A program made the translations under genes and the position numbers. Positions 1 to 12,940 of a stretch of DNA of 64,000 bases are shown here, in pieces. The DNA comes from Nageia nagi (Eukaryota; Pinophyta): assembly GCA_050084985.1 (NCBI GenBank), contig JBITNC010000001.1, positions 197,346,001-197,410,000 of the forward strand, given 5' to 3'. Each line of letters begins with the position of its first letter. Position 1 is the first letter of the stretch. The notes beneath the pieces are model-generated. The model saw only the letters and a program-made list of their open reading frames with translations. It had not been told where the DNA came from and did no database searches.

Positions 1-1870
1 CAAAGCTAATGGCCAACAAAATGGTAGAGATTCTCCCTAAAATCATCTCGATTGAATAAGATGGATTTGTAAGAGATAGATGAATAATAGATGTTATTAT
101 TTTAATGCATGAGGTAGTGCATTCTACAAAATCATCTAAGGAGGAAGAAATGATTATTTAAATTGATATGCAAAAGGATTATGATCAAGTTTCATGGAGG
201 GTCTTAGATCATGTGCTATAAAGGTTTGACTTTATGGATCAATAGAGAACATGGGTTAATCTATGTATACCATCAACTACATTTTCAATTCTCATAAATG
301 AGGAAGCAACTAGATTATTAAACTCCTCCAAAGGTCTTAGAAAAGGGGAACCCTTATCTCCCTATATATTCATCATAATGGTAGAAGCATTAGGGATAAA
401 TTTGAGAAAGATAAATCAGTGATAAGATATTAGAGGGATTAGGCTTGCAAACAAGTTTCCCCCAATCACTCATCATCAATTTGTTGATGATACCATCCTA
501 TTAGGAAAATAAATTATTGAAAAAGTAATTATTATGAAGAGCATTTTAGATAAATATGAAAATTCCATAGATCAAAAAATTAACTATGAAAAAACTAACA
601 TATACTTTTCCAACACCCCCAATGGAGAAAACATGAAATTACATAAATTTTTTAGTGCCAAATTGGAACCCTCCCAACCATTTATTTAGGAATGCCTCTC
701 TTTGAAGGTAAAGTGAAAAGGATATTTTGGAACAAATATTTACATAGATTTGATAAGAAAATGGCTGGGTGTAAAGTGCTCTTTTGAGCATGGTTGAAAA
801 AATACAACATGCTAATGCCTTACTTCAGAGAATTATAGTATATATAGCTAGTGTATTCAAAATTATAGCCATTATTATGGAAAAAGTTGATCAAATTTGT
901 AAAAGATTCATATGGACTAACATGAAAGATAAAAAAGGATGTCACTAGTTTCTTCAAATAAATTTTACAGGAAAATATTTGTAGGATATCACTAATCGCT
1001 TCAAAGGCATTGCAACTAAAACTTTCCCAAAAACTCTATTAGAACCTAGAAAAGGATTGAATCATAATCTATAACAATAAATAATTGGAGGGAACTAATT
1101 GTCTACTCATTCTTAGAAACCACCCAAAAGGTTCCACCTTCTAGAAAGTGTTGTTAGAGGTTAGAGAAATCATAGAAGCTAATGCAATCTAGGAAGTTAA
1201 CAATGACCAAACCATCATGTTTTGGGATGAGAAATGGTTAGGTACTACAACTTTAGCTGATGAATAATAATGGATCCATATAATGATATGGGGAATAAAA
1301 TAGATTTGATCTTAAAGTAGCTAATTACCTTTATCACCAAGATAATGAAGTTTATTGGGCCCTCCCTCCTACCAATAATGAACATCTTGCCCATACAAAA
1401 GCAAAACTCTTACATAAATTGGATAGAATTAGGATATACCCTACTCAAAAACTAGATTACCTTCACTAGATGAATGAAAAAGGAAATAAAATGGAATAAT
1501 CCATCAAAATAGGTTACCATTATCTAAATGGGAACCCAAAAGATCTTCGTAAAAAACATTGGATGAGTGTCTATATTAAGGGACTAATCCTTGAGATAAC
1601 TTGTTTCCTTTCTATTATAGTGTTAAATAGAATTCATACTAATTACATAATGAAAAGGAAAGGATTGATATTTTCTAGTAGATGCACCTTATGCATGAAA
1701 TATGAAGAGACATTTTCCCACCTATTCCTCCATTACAAGTATGCTGTTGAACTTTAGAAGTGAACATGTATATTAGAATGGGAAAGTAATAAGTTAAAAA
1801 TAATTTGGGAAATGGTCCCCCCATGTATGTTGAATATTATGGAAAGAAAGGAACACCATTTTGTTTAAAT
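1..1870 (+). pseudogene. LINE (L1-type) ORF2 remnant: reverse transcriptase and zf-RVT region
   Basis: This is the 3' part of a non-LTR retrotransposon ORF2. The endonuclease would lie to the left of the window. One frame from base 3 can be followed for about 500 bp despite stops. It holds the RT blocks in order: the KAYDxVSW-like block (read KDYDQVSW, about 176-200), the GLRxGxPLSP block (GLRKGEPLSP, about 333-362) and the catalytic FADD block as FVDDTILLG (about 480-506). About 1563-1757 encodes a zf-RVT-like segment with CTLC followed by a His/Cys-rich stretch (HLFLHYK), and about 1800-1850 a WEMVPPCM stretch typical of the LINE C-terminus. The stops sit mostly where the family has Gln, Arg or Trp, so it is dead. 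The family assignment is firm; the 3' end is not defined and no poly-A tail was seen. Confidence 0.8.
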
Positions 1871-3473
1871 AACATAGGTAAAATGTAGTCAAAGCCTAGA
1901 AATAATGCTTTAGACTATTGATTAAGAATATTGATCATTGTATACAGTTGGAATCCACTAAAGAGACTAATTCATTTGAAATAAGTTTTCAAATCCAATT
2001 AGAGTTCTTCCCCACCACTTAATATGGGGAAAGAAGGAGTACTCCAATGTATACATAATGTGGGACCATTAGATTGGTCTAAAAGAGGAGGTTAGGATTG
2101 TTGACTTCAAAACATAAAATAATAATCACATCCCTCCTCTTAAATTTAATAGCTTGGTTGATTTGATAAGTTGGAAATATAAAGTTCATGTTTTCATCAA
2201 TTTTCAAGGTGATAAATAGAAATTTGGCATACCTTGGAATCATTTTGTGATGCTTCCCTCAACACTGCCTTTTCCATATCTAGTGCATTCAGTAAGTGAT
2301 TCCGTAACAATGGGGAAGAGTAGCATAGTAGAATTAGGTAATCATAAAGAAGTAAAAAATGAAAAAATAGTATGGGAAATCTTAGGTAATGGTGGTTTCC
2401 ATCTATATTTGATGAATTACCAAGGCCACGACCCTAAAATTGAGGATACTATTATCTTATGTTTCAAATATGGGTGGGTTGAAATTGGATATATGTAGGT
2501 TAACTTGAACATGGGTCTATCATAGAAGAAAATGAGTTAATCTAGAGATAAGAATGTTCAAGCAAAATTTGAAGGTGAATCTAGAATAAATATAGGTATT
2601 TTTTGACCTAGGTGAAGAATTAGAAAGAAAAAGGACCAAAATTGATCATGCAAAACCAAATATATTTGACCAAATTACCAAATGGGTAACGGAATACTTC
2701 ATGATGGATGACATGTACATAATTATTTTTAGCCCTAACATCATTATTATTTATCATTTTAAAAATGGATAAGAGTTCTAAGTCTATTTTTCCTTCTTTT
2801 TAGCTGAGTCTATTAGGGTCTCTATTCAACAAGTCCATAACAAGGAGGAGAAACAAATGAGGCATCTAGGTATCATCACATTTATCTTACTAAGAAGGAT
2901 AGTGAAATATCATAGGAGCCCTCCAAGTGATAGACAAAGCACCCTAAACTTATCTAGAATATAGATACAACATTGTTGGGATCCATCACAAGCCCTCCTA
3001 GAAAGAGGAAAAAGGTGGCAATAAAAGGCAACAAAAAGTAAAGTAGCTCATAGAAGAAGATGAAGAAGAAGAAGGCCCATAACCCCCTTAATATTCCACC
3101 TTTGGCATGGATCCTTACTAATAATATTATTCCTACAATTGATCCTAATGTGCTTTAGCTTAGAATGCAAATAAGAGCCAACTCTAAGATGTAGAAGAAG
3201 AAGACTACTCCAACAAAAGAAGGAGAAAATAAAGCTCATGTTAATTAATATTCTATTTTTACTATGATAGATATTTGGCAGTATTGTAGTGTTATTTTGG
3301 TTGCATTTTGATAATATCTCTATAATCTTTTGGCTCCCATAAGGTATAGTTGGCTAGCAATTTCCATCTTTGGAAACCATTTTTGTGACCAATTTTTGGG
3401 GTCTAAGTAAATCCATGCACATTTTTGATAATATAATTTACCCTTATTATCAAAATACTAAATAAATAAAATT
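1871..3473. other. Unassigned stretch downstream of the LINE
   Basis: No recognisable gene. The longest open frame (2247-2498, plus) has no motif I recognise. 3050-3080 is GAA-rich. Part of this may be the 3' tail of the LINE, or the outer flank of the proposed CACTA element. Confidence 0.4.
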
Positions 3474-4195
3474 GGGGATTAGGGTTTAAGGGTTAGAGTT
3501 AAATAAGGGATTTGGATTAGGGGTTTATGTTAGAGGTTAGGGTTAGGGGTTAAGGTTTATGGGTTAGGTGTCAAAGTTTAGGATTCAAGGGTTAGGGTTA
3601 ATGGTTAGGGTTCAAGGTATATGTGTTACAATTTAAGGGTCTAAGTGTTAGGGGTTTGGGTTAAAGGTTAGGGGTTTATGTTAAATGTTAAGGTTTAGGG
3701 TTAGGGGTTAGGGTTAAGGGTTATGATTCAAGTGTTAGGGTCTAAAGTTTTAGGGGTTAGTGTTCAAGGGTTAGGGTTTAAGGGTTAAGGAATAGGATTT
3801 ACATATTTAGGGGTTAGGGTTAGAGGTTATGATAAGGGGTTTAAGTTAAAGGTTAAGGTTTTGGTATTAGGGTTAGAGGATAGGATTAAGAGTTATGGTT
3901 TAAGGGTTAGGGTTTAAAGGTTTAGGGGTTAGGGTTCAAGGATTAGGGGTTAGGGTTTATAATTTAAGGGTTAGGGGTTTGAGTTTAGGTTATGGGTTAT
4001 GGTAACTCATTAAGGGTTAATATTAAGGTAAGGGGTTAGGTGTTAGGGATTTGATTAAAGGTTAGGGTTAGGGGTTAGGATTAAGGGTTAGGATTTAGGG
4101 GTTAAGGTTTAAGGGTTGGGGGTTATGGTTAGGGTTAAGTGTTGTGATTAGGGTAAGGGGTTAAGGGTTAGGTTTAAGGTAAGAAATTAAGGGTT
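3474..4195 (+). repeat. Degenerate telomere-like array, G-rich strand on top
   Basis: About 720 bp of imperfect tandem units that read as variants of TTTAGGG and TTAGGG (for example ttagggttaggggttaa), with many single-base changes and small indels. The G-rich strand runs left to right. This is an interstitial telomere-like repeat. A second array of similar length at 39936-40532 has the opposite orientation, and the two bracket the CACTA transposase. Confidence 0.85.
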
Positions 4196-4467
4196 AATGT
4201 ACATGTAAAAATATATATTTACATACAAAATCATGTATAATGCATTATATGATTTAACAATTAATGATAATCATGATCTCGAATATTTTTCAATATTGTT
4301 ACTGCATGGGTGATCAATAATTAAGTTGAGAGGGAATTTTATATTTTATTTTTGGTTCTTGAAATGGTAGTTAATGTTGTTGGTTAAAGGTTGATGGATA
4401 TAGTCTTCTAGGATTGATTTTCATTATCTTTTTAGTTCTATTTTACTTGTATTTCTTATATGAAATT
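4196..4467. other. AT-rich spacer between telomere-like array and Copia-1
   Basis: No gene or repeat seen. If Copia-1 was inserted into the CACTA element, this is the left-hand internal flank of that element. Its last five bases (AAATT) are the Copia-1 target duplication. Confidence 0.4.
4463..4467 (+). repeat. Copia-1 target site duplication, left copy (AAATT)
   Basis: AAATT directly precedes the TG of the left LTR and recurs directly after the CA of the right LTR at 31715-31719. A perfect 5-bp duplication confirms that 4468 and 31714 are ends of one insertion 27 kb apart. Confidence 0.85.
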
Positions 4468-4966
4468 TGTTGGAATGTGTAATGCATTATTGTATGGTTT
4501 TGTAATGTTCCTCTTTATAAATTCACTAATACTTAATGGTATCACTAGATACCTTAAGTATTTAATTGAATATGATAATATAAATTGTCCTACACTCCAT
4601 CTCTTAAACATGATCCTTGGCTAAAAAAGAGTAGCATGTCATGCCTTTGTACAATGGTTAAAAGGGTGATCCAAAGGGGGATTTTGACCTATAAATAGAA
4701 GGCCCCCTCTTTGAGATCACTCACCAATTTGTGAATTAAAGTGATGCTCTAAGATAGTGATTAGAAGATGAAGTTGGGAGGATTGTAAGAGAGTTATCTT
4801 TATGAATGAAGTAAGATCTTGATAGTGATGTATTCCTAGTTGGAGGAACCACTTTATATCTTGAGTTATTTTGTGAGATTGTCTATGCTTGAGTTCTTGA
4901 TGTAGAGTGATATTCCATGTGATATTGGTAGTTTAGAATTGTATTATTTATAGTTCAATCCCTTAA
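4468..4966 (+). repeat. Copia-1 5' LTR
   Basis: About 499 bp, starting TGTTGGAATG and matching 31214-31714 along its whole length. The end is CCCTTAA here against CCCTTCA in the right copy, so the terminal CA has mutated. A TATA box (TATAAATAG) lies at 4690-4698. Confidence 0.88.
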
Positions 4967-4968
4967 TT

Positions 4969-4986
4969 TGGTACCAAAACTTGGTG
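4969..4986 (+). other. Copia-1 primer binding site (initiator Met tRNA type)
   Basis: TGGTACCAAAACTTGGTG follows the 5' LTR by two bases. It resembles the plant consensus TGGTATCAGAGC, complementary to the 3' end of initiator Met tRNA, with a few substitutions. Confidence 0.7.
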
Positions 4987-7800
4987 TGGAAGCTCATCTT
5001 CAACATCTTGGAGGTTCTTCATCTTTCATCCTTCTTTATCATCTTTTGAGGTTTAATTTTCCTATTTTAGGTAAACACAAGAGAAGGTATAAATTTATTC
5101 CTCCTTGATTAATATTTTTTATATTATTTCATTGTGACACTAACATATTTTGTGAATACGTGTTAGTTCATTTAAAAAAATATGCTTAAAATGATGCAAT
5201 TTATTTTACTAACCTTTATGTTTAGTTACAATTTTTTATTGCTTAGCATATTGCTAATTTTTTTTTAAAGGGGTTAGTATAAAAAAATTACATATTGTTT
5301 CAAATAATTTTTTTGAGAAATAATTTTATTTTCAAACTATTAACCCATTTTTTTATATGAAAGTCATTTTTTTAATACAATATATTTTAGAATATATTAT
5401 AATAAAAAGAAAGGTTGCATTTCCTTTTACAAGAATATTATTTTTTTCAAAAATTATATATTGGTATTCTTCATGCCTCCTAACATAAATAATTATCAAA
5501 ATAGATATATAAATTTTGAAAGTTTTATTTTAAATTTCTTTTTGAAAAAGGGAGGGGGCAAATTCCAATGCAGTTTCCAACTCTTAGCCGACCTTCCAAC
5601 CATTACTACAATGCTCTCCCCTCTCTTTGCTTCCTTAGAGAGCTTCTCTAGCCATAATGACTTGAGTCATGGCCCTTTGTATGTCAACCTTCAAAAACAC
5701 CCTTTATGTCTCTCCCTCACTGCTATGTGTTCGTAGCTAGGTTGGAAAAGACCATTCATGCTTGCTCTCCTTCATGGTAGCTAAAACAAACCTGAATCCA
5801 TTAATGCCTCATGCTCATTAAAATGTCTTTATCTACTATGCAATTTCTCAACTTGCCTTCTCAACCCTTGATCCTCCCTCTCTCTATAATTAGCAAGTCA
5901 CCTTTTATCAAGGCAAAGGTGAAAAACTACTAAGTTTATGGAAAATGCTTCTGAGTCCCCTTCTTGCTTCTCTTACCTCCTCTATCAACACATTTATATT
6001 TATCTTTTCTTGGAAAAACCCTTAATAACTATGTCCCTTTCACTATTAAAATGGACCTCATAGCCCATTAGTTACCAACACTCATAGCCCTTTCCTATCC
6101 TACTTTAGACTCACCTATTTCCATGTCTTTTGTGGCCCATTATCTGGATACCCTAGCCACTTGACCCCCTACTTTCCTTTTTATTGGTGATATACATTGA
6201 CTTGCATGGCCTTTTTTTGTTTACAAAAAAATCTTATCTTTCTAAAGTTTAAGTGCATCATTATTAGGTGGATTTTCTAATTTTTATTAAATGAAGTCAT
6301 TTTTTTGGAGTTTGTTCACATAGTTAATTTTTTTTGCCTTTCATGTCAAACAAATCTATACTCATTATGATATAACTGACTTAAAGTGCTTAGGTAAATT
6401 TTTTGCATTAATAGCTAGGTTAAATTAATGCAATTATGTGCTCTTCATTAATTTATCATAGGTTTAATGATGAGTATTTTACTTGTTTAAATGGAGAAAG
6501 TTTTTATGAAGTGGACAATTTAAATGCTTATTCATCATGCTTTTTTCTTTGAATAAAAGAAATTTTTTAAAGCATGAGGCAATTTTTTAGAAAATTTATA
6601 CTTAAAGGAAAAGTCAAGAAATTTTTAAGCAATTTTTCTTAGTGCTTATAAATTTGGTATTTGTTTACCTTTTTATGTAAAATTTGGTAATAGTGGCAAT
6701 TTTGTTTCTCTAAAGTATTTTTGCTTACTACACTAAGCATTTATTGAAGGATCATTTTTAAGTAAAAAAAATGGGGGAAATATTTTATGAACTGAATTTT
6801 TTTACTTAAACTTTTAGATCCTTTATGCTTAGAATGCATGTTTATAATTTAGAAACTTTGATGCCTCTCTAAAATTTATAAAAATGATGCATGTTTATGC
6901 AAAGTTATAGTGTAAATTATAGAAATGATGCATGTTTATGCCTCTCTAAGTATTTATATTTTGATAAAATTACATATGCAAAGTTAAAAATGGACTTGTG
7001 TAAATTATGGACCTATGTAAAGATATCCTTTAGGGGTTAGTAAACAAAACCCATTAGAATCTTAGGTTCGAAGTTATGAATGGATGATGTTTAATTCATG
7101 CACTTTACTTTATGTTTTGTATCTTTTATTTATTTACTTATGCAAAAATCACAAACATTGAAATGTGCAACCATATAAAATTAATACATCCATATGCACA
7201 TTTTGCAACATGATTTTTTTGAGAAGCCATAAGGTGAGGAAAAGGTATACTGGAGACTTCAGTACTTCTTAATTACCCTTAATTCCTTTATTTTCTAGAT
7301 ATAACTCTAATAGGTGAAAATACATGTGTGTAGTGATACCACATATCTGCACATCTATTTAGGAATTATCCTAATAACCTAGGAGGACAATTTGAAACTT
7401 AATCAAGATTAATAATTAGATCGATCCAATATACATCATAACCTTGAAAAATAGTAGGTAATCTTCCTTGTAAGAGTATATTACTACCCAAGGTGAATTG
7501 GTTGAGAATAGATAATAAAATAAGCCTCAACTTTATCACTTTACATTTATGGTAATTTGTGATAACAAAGTATTGGATACATGGAATGTATATATGTTTC
7601 TATTGTAAACATTTGCACATGTGAACTTTGTTTAATTAAACATATCCTTTTATTAAATTTAACATGTATGGATGATTAAAACTAAACATGTAATGTTGTT
7701 TTTTATACCAAATGCTTACAAAGGTTAACACTTTCACATTCTTGTATAGCAAATGGGCCACCTTCTTACCTAACCACATTCTCAATGGTTCCAATTTTGG
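4987..7800. other. Copia-1 long leader between primer site and gag
   Basis: About 2.8 kb with no recognised domain, unusually long for a copia leader. 5060-5460 is T-rich. 5461-5736 has an open plus-strand frame of 91 codons with no recognised motif. 5560-6200 is locally less AT-rich and CT-rich. An unrecognised older insertion or captured host sequence is possible. Confidence 0.4.
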
Positions 7801-7828
7801 TATTTGAGAACCTTGGATAAGAGCTGAA

Positions 7829-9105
7829 TTGCAAGTAAGAAAGCTTTGGAAAATAGTTAATGAAAACCTAGTTGATCCTATATATGAGAAGGAACTTGAG
7901 GTATACAACACAAAGAATGAATTCACAACCTCCATGATTTTTTATGCAATGTTAAATGAAGTGATCCTTATGATTTCATCATCAACCTCAATAAAAAAAG
8001 CATGTGATAAGCTCAATAAAATCTTCTTTAGATGTGAGTTTTCAAGAAGATTCACTATTCTCCAAAAATTGCTTCAATCTCATCAAGAGAAAGATGAAAA
8101 TGTTGCCATCTAATTGAACAAAATCATTGACTTTAGAATTCAACTTATTTCTTGTGGTTGCAATTGGATCAATGATAAGTTCATGGTCTTCATCATTATC
8201 TAAAACCATTCCTTAAATTTTAGTAACTTTATGATGGTAATTGAGACTAGGCTTGATGATGAAGAAGAAGTCTTCTTCTTCAAGAATCTTTCAAGGCTCC
8301 TTTTGAAGCATGAGAAAACTCTTAACAAAAAAGTGTTGATCTCTTCTCTAAAGGATAAAAATGTTGCTCTAAGAGAAACCAAAACTCCTTTCAAGAAGAA
8401 GTTTAATCATCATAATAAGTATTATCCTTCCTTCTCCAAGAAATTTGAGAAAAGGAGAAACAACAACAACAATGAAAATAACAACAACAACTACTACTAC
8501 TACTTCAAGCAAAGAGATGGAAAAGGCAAGGCAAGCAAACCAAATCTTAAGAAAAAATTTGATAGAAATTGTAACTTTTGTGGTATCCATAGTTACAAAG
8601 AATTTGATTGCTACAAAAAGAAAAGAGAAGAAAAGAACAAAGACAATGGAAATATAAATAACTTCAAAAGGAATAAGAATATAAAAGTTAAACTTTTTGT
8701 TGAGCTCTACTCCATGACTCACTCTTTTTTTACTAATTTGATTATTGACTCTAGTTGCACTAATCACCTATGCTTTGAAAAAGATAAGTTAAATTTTTTT
8801 TATAAGTATAGAAAATATGTAGTTGTGATAGGTGATAATTCAATCTTTGAAGTTCAAAGAATTGGGAGTGTGTTAATTCATAGGATATTCTTAAAAATGT
8901 GCTCTATATTCTTAAGCTCAAGATGAACTTTCTTTCCATGATTCAAGTTGTAAGAAAAGGGTACTCATTTGAGTTTGACTCACACTCTTGGTGCATTAAG
9001 AAAGGAATTACCTCATTAGTTAAAGGATCAATGAAAGATCTCTACATTATGAATCAAGTTCCAATGAAAATATGTCTTAATACAAATGTATGTTCTAGAG
9101 AAAAT
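7829..9105 (+). pseudogene. Copia-1 gag and protease remnant
   Basis: The start of the Ty1/copia polyprotein. A UBN2-type gag (about 7829-8320) is followed by a low-complexity Asn/Tyr-rich run made by AAC and TAC repeats (about 8460-8505). A zinc knuckle at about 8570-8612 reads CNFC...YKEFDC; the canonical His is Tyr, consistent with CAT to TAT. The aspartic protease site reads DSSCTNH (about 8745-8765) where the family has DSG. The following LKMNFLS...GYSFEFD segment (8920-8980) matches the GAG-pre-integrase region. Frames change at about 8110 and 8900 and several stops interrupt it. Gypsy-2 begins at 9109, where the integrase should start. Confidence 0.82.
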
Positions 9106-9108
9106 ATT

Positions 9109-10891
9109 TGAAACTAAAGTCACCTAGAAGTCTTGTCATTCTTTAGTACCTAAGAATTATGTAAATAAGGTTACCCAAGAGTTATGTGAATGAGATGTGT
9201 CAATTTTGTATTCTTTTATTCTTTAGTAACCAGAAGTTAAAAGTCCTTAAAAATCATGTCATCTTCTTTAGTATACTTAAGAGGTCATGTATGTAAAAGT
9301 TCCTAGAGTCATATTTATTACCTTAGAGTTTTTAAGAATTATTGGCACAAATGTCCAAAACTTGTACATATTCAAAGTTCCATTTTTGAAGAATATCAAT
9401 AGTGCTTGAGGATTTTGAAGGATGACATCACAAGTTTTGGTAAAAATTAGTAGTCCTAGAGCAATTAATGGCAAGTGTAGATTTTTGAAGAATATCAATA
9501 GAGCCCAATGATTTTAGAAGGTGATATCACATTTTTTTAATGAAAATCAATGGGTCCTAAAGAAATCAAAATTTTTATAGAGCCTACCAATCTTGAGAGA
9601 TGACATCATGATTTTAGCTAAACTTAGTGGGTCTTAAAAGAACCAGATCATCAACAAAGTTTGAGGATTTTGAGATATGACATCATAATTTTTGGCTAGA
9701 ATCAACGAGTCCTAGTGAAATCAGAATATCAACAAAGCCTAATGATTTTGAAGGATGACATCATAAATTTTGATAAAAATAAATGAGTCTTAGAAGAACT
9801 AGGTCATTAATAAAGATTGAAAGAAGAACATAGAGCCCACCAAAGAAGTAGAAGAGTAATGCATGAGAAAGAACATTTAAGGCCCTGTTAATGTGTCAAC
9901 ACCAACTCATTTCCACATAATAATGTCAATTCTTCTTGATCTAAGTGAACATAATGTTTACCAACCATGATTACTCTGATTACTAACATCCATAATAGAG
10001 ATCATAAAGATTGCAAAGAAGTATATGAAGGCTAATAAAGCATATAACCAAATTGTACCTATCAATGTGTAATTAAATAATTACTCAATTAGATATAGTA
10101 CTATCTGTAATCAATAATAGTGTTATATTCAATCAACTATAGGTTTGAGAAAGGAGAAGTCAATGACATGTTAAAAAGATTACAGCTCTACAGACATGGC
10201 TAACTAGAAGTTACAAATCTCTAGATAGTTTAGATAGTTAATGTTGATTAGTACTTATTCATTGTATCATCTATCACAGTTGTAGTTTTTATGCAAATAG
10301 TGCTATTATAGTTATTTCATTCAATGCTAGTAGTAATGTACATTAATGAGATCCAACCATCCAGAGGGAGAAAGTTGTATAAATAGCTAGTTTTTAGAAA
10401 TTAAGAAAGTCAAACATTTTAGCAAATTTGCCCTAATCTATAAAAGCAATTCATATATAATAATACAAACAAACAATGCCTTGCCTTCTTACAACAAAGT
10501 GGTTGTTACTACTTTTGTGAATGTTATGTATGGAATGTTTTCTTCAAATTATGGTTGTGTATTGTGATTGTGAAAACCCAAGTGCAAGATAGTCTACTAT
10601 TATTAATCTTGGCTATGGATTACTACTTGTGCTACTATTCATAGGTTGTGAATTTTCTATTTTAGTTGTTTATTTGCTTATCTCTTTCCTATAACTCTTC
10701 ATATTTTTATTCCTTTCTTGTTACTTTTAACCTTAAATATAGATAAGAATAAGTTTATAAATCAAAGATTAAGTAGAAAACCAACACGAGTGCATCTTCA
10801 CCACCTTCTGCTCTTTTAAGGAACCTACCATTATGAGAAGTGGAGAACATGAACAAACCAAACCCTTAAGGTTATGCTATATTGATCAATA
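9109..10891 (+). repeat. Gypsy-2 5' LTR
   Basis: Matches 26667-28439 throughout. The body is clear (the shared TTGTCATTCTTTAG begins near 9134), but the first 25 bases are weakly conserved, so the start is uncertain by some tens of bases. It carries TATAAATAG at 10378-10386 and five tandem units at about 9375-9830. It ends GATCAATA against GATCAACA in the other copy. Confidence 0.83.
9375..9830 (+). repeat. Tandem units in Gypsy-2 LTR, each with a TGACGTCA-derived site
   Basis: Five degenerate units of about 78 bp (the first spacing is 99) lie upstream of the TATA box. Each has an 8-bp site: TGACATCA at 9423, 9601, 9678 and 9756, and TGATATCA at 9522. The second unit of the 3' LTR reads TGATGTCA near 27083. 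All are CpG-deamination products of the palindrome TGACGTCA, a known bZIP-type binding core. A promoter or enhancer role is inferred. Confidence 0.65.
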
Positions 10892-11276
10892 GTAGATAAT
10901 TCCATTTTTGGCATGTTCGATGGGACACAAGCTAAATATCATATTTAGCTAGCATTTTTAAGCCTAATAGCCTTATTTAGTGGGTTATAAAATTAATCCT
11001 TCAAAATTATAAGGTTTTTATAACCTTAGTAATGACTCTACTATCAACCAATCAAAATTTTTGAACCTTGATACCTCTAGAACATAGACTAACTAGAAGT
11101 AGTGTCATAATTCTCTTAGATAGCTTAGATTTCAAGAGTTATTACTTCCTCATAGGAGGATTAGATGAAAGATATCTTAGTATGTATCTCCTTTGATCCC
11201 TTTAAGCACTACACCTTTATCAATTGTATTTGACTCATTTCCAAAAAATTCTTTACCTCCTATACATTCTCTAAGT
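10892..11276 (+). other. Gypsy-2 leader with candidate primer site
   Basis: TTTTTGGCATGTTCGATGGGA at about 10905-10925 lies just after the LTR. It resembles a decayed version of the plant Asp-tRNA-type site (TGGCGCCGTTGCCGGGG). The related minus-strand copy has TTTTTGGTACACC at the same place. Identity of the tRNA is uncertain. Confidence 0.45.
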
Positions 11277-12940
11277 ATGGCTCAACCAGCAAATTTTTCT
11301 ACCTAGAATAATAGTCATCATTTGGTTGTAGCTATTAATTCACCACTTATACCTCAAGCAACTTTTAAATTTTTACCTAAGTATGATGGCTCTAAAAAAA
11401 TGCCATATGAGCACTATCAATATGTATCATTGTTGGCTTCAAGCTTTGACATTACTGATGAAATTGTGATGATAAGGTTACTATCACACTCTTTTGAAGG
11501 CAAAGCAACTGAGTGGTTCAAAACTCTCACCTCCCAATCTATAAATTCATGGAGAATGTTGTGTCAGACCCTAATTAAAAGATTTTCTATAAATGGTGAT
11601 GATAGTACATTTCTTAGCCTCATAGCATGTATCAAAAGACATCTGTATGAATATATTAATGATTTTAATATTATATTTAAAAGAATATGGAAATTCATAC
11701 CAATAAAGATTAGACCAACAAATGGTCAAACTTTAATATATTACTAAAAAGCTTTTCTTTTTAACCTCAATATGCTTATTATTATGTTAGGAGATACATT
11801 CCTAGATGTTTACCAGATAGCAAAGATTGTAGAACATACCTTGGTGTCCTTTGGTAAAATGTAGCCTAGAATAATCATGTCTATGTTTCCAAGTTTACCT
11901 CTTAAATAGACTCCATAAATAGGTCACCTTAGAGTCCTAGCCTTACCACCTCCTCCCAAGCCTACTATTCAAAATTAGCTATCAACATTACTTACTCTTA
12001 CATCCATAAGCATTGGTACCAAATATAAATCTCAAGAAGAGGAAAGGATAAGGTAGTTGGAGATAACTATCAAAAATCTATCCAACAAGCTCACTCTATA
12101 AGAAAGGTAGAATCATGGTTTCAACTATATAAGATATGATAATTAGTATCAATCAAGATTCAAACCTAAGGTCAATTAGCTAAAATAATCTAATCCTCTT
12201 AAAATAATTGAAAATGCTATTATGAATAGTGCTATAGATAGTGCTACTTCGAGCATTATGAAATGGTGTTCAACATGTTTAGCTCCTCATTTTTTAGATT
12301 TATGCATGGTATATCAACATCAATATTTGGGGTTACATTCTGACCATATGGTAGAACTTACTTTAAATCCTACTACTAATCTCAAAATGATCAACTTTTA
12401 AGTTCTAAGATATGTTGGAGAATAAGTAAATTATATTCAAACCAAAGCAACTCCTTTAGCAGCCACATAATAGTGTCAAGCCACTTAGCAATATCAATCT
12501 CCCACTCAACCCCAACCTAAACCTAAGAAAGCTAAGACTCCCTTAGCTTAGCCTCAACCAATGTCAATAAGTCTTGTTTAACCTAGGTACTATTCTAACA
12601 AGTTTAAGTGCTATTCCATCAAACTTGGGTATGAGTGCCCTAAGTGAAATAAACCCCACTACAACAAGAAAACAAGTCCTAAAAAAAGAAATACCCAGTG
12701 CATTGAGATATCCTTTCATCACTGATTACCATAAAGAAAAAGCTACTTAAGATTTTAGAACATATCAACAAGTAGAGCCAAGTAATTCCATCCCATATGC
12801 TCTATATAATATTGTAGAAGAATTGAAAAAAAATCCTTCAAGGATGATTATGTTTGATGCTTTAAAAATACTAGGTAAATTAGATCTTCTATAAGAAGCT
12901 TTAAAATTAAGAAATAGTAAAAAGAGGACAAATAAAGAGA
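11277..12940 (+). pseudogene. Gypsy-2 gag remnant
   Basis: The capsid precursor. The start is set at ATG 11277 (MAQPANFST), because the minus-strand relative at 41990-42002 begins with the same MAQP. The best-conserved block (11364-11740) contains LPKYDGSKKMPYEHYQ, then LSHSFEGKATEWF, matching the retrotransposon gag capsid pattern of a hydrophobic core followed by GxAxxWF. A TAG interrupts codon 10. After 11747 reading continues through many stops; 12790-12890 has a VEELKKNPSRMIMFDALK-like stretch typical of the gag-protease linker in plant gypsy elements. No intact CCHC knuckle was seen, only a decayed Cys-rich stretch near 12600-12650. Confidence 0.8.

Noticed and set aside
3474-4195. True chromosome end
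   Set aside because: The units are highly degenerate, the G-rich strand runs into the window and unrelated DNA continues on both sides. It is an interstitial array.
5461-5736. 91-codon plus-strand open frame in the Copia-1 leader as a host gene
   Set aside because: No recognised motif, no supporting structure, short. Kept only as part of the leader description.
8369-8767. 132-codon minus-strand open frame
   Set aside because: Lies antisense to the Copia-1 gag and zinc-knuckle region. Its Val/Ile-rich run comes from the AAC/TAC repeats.
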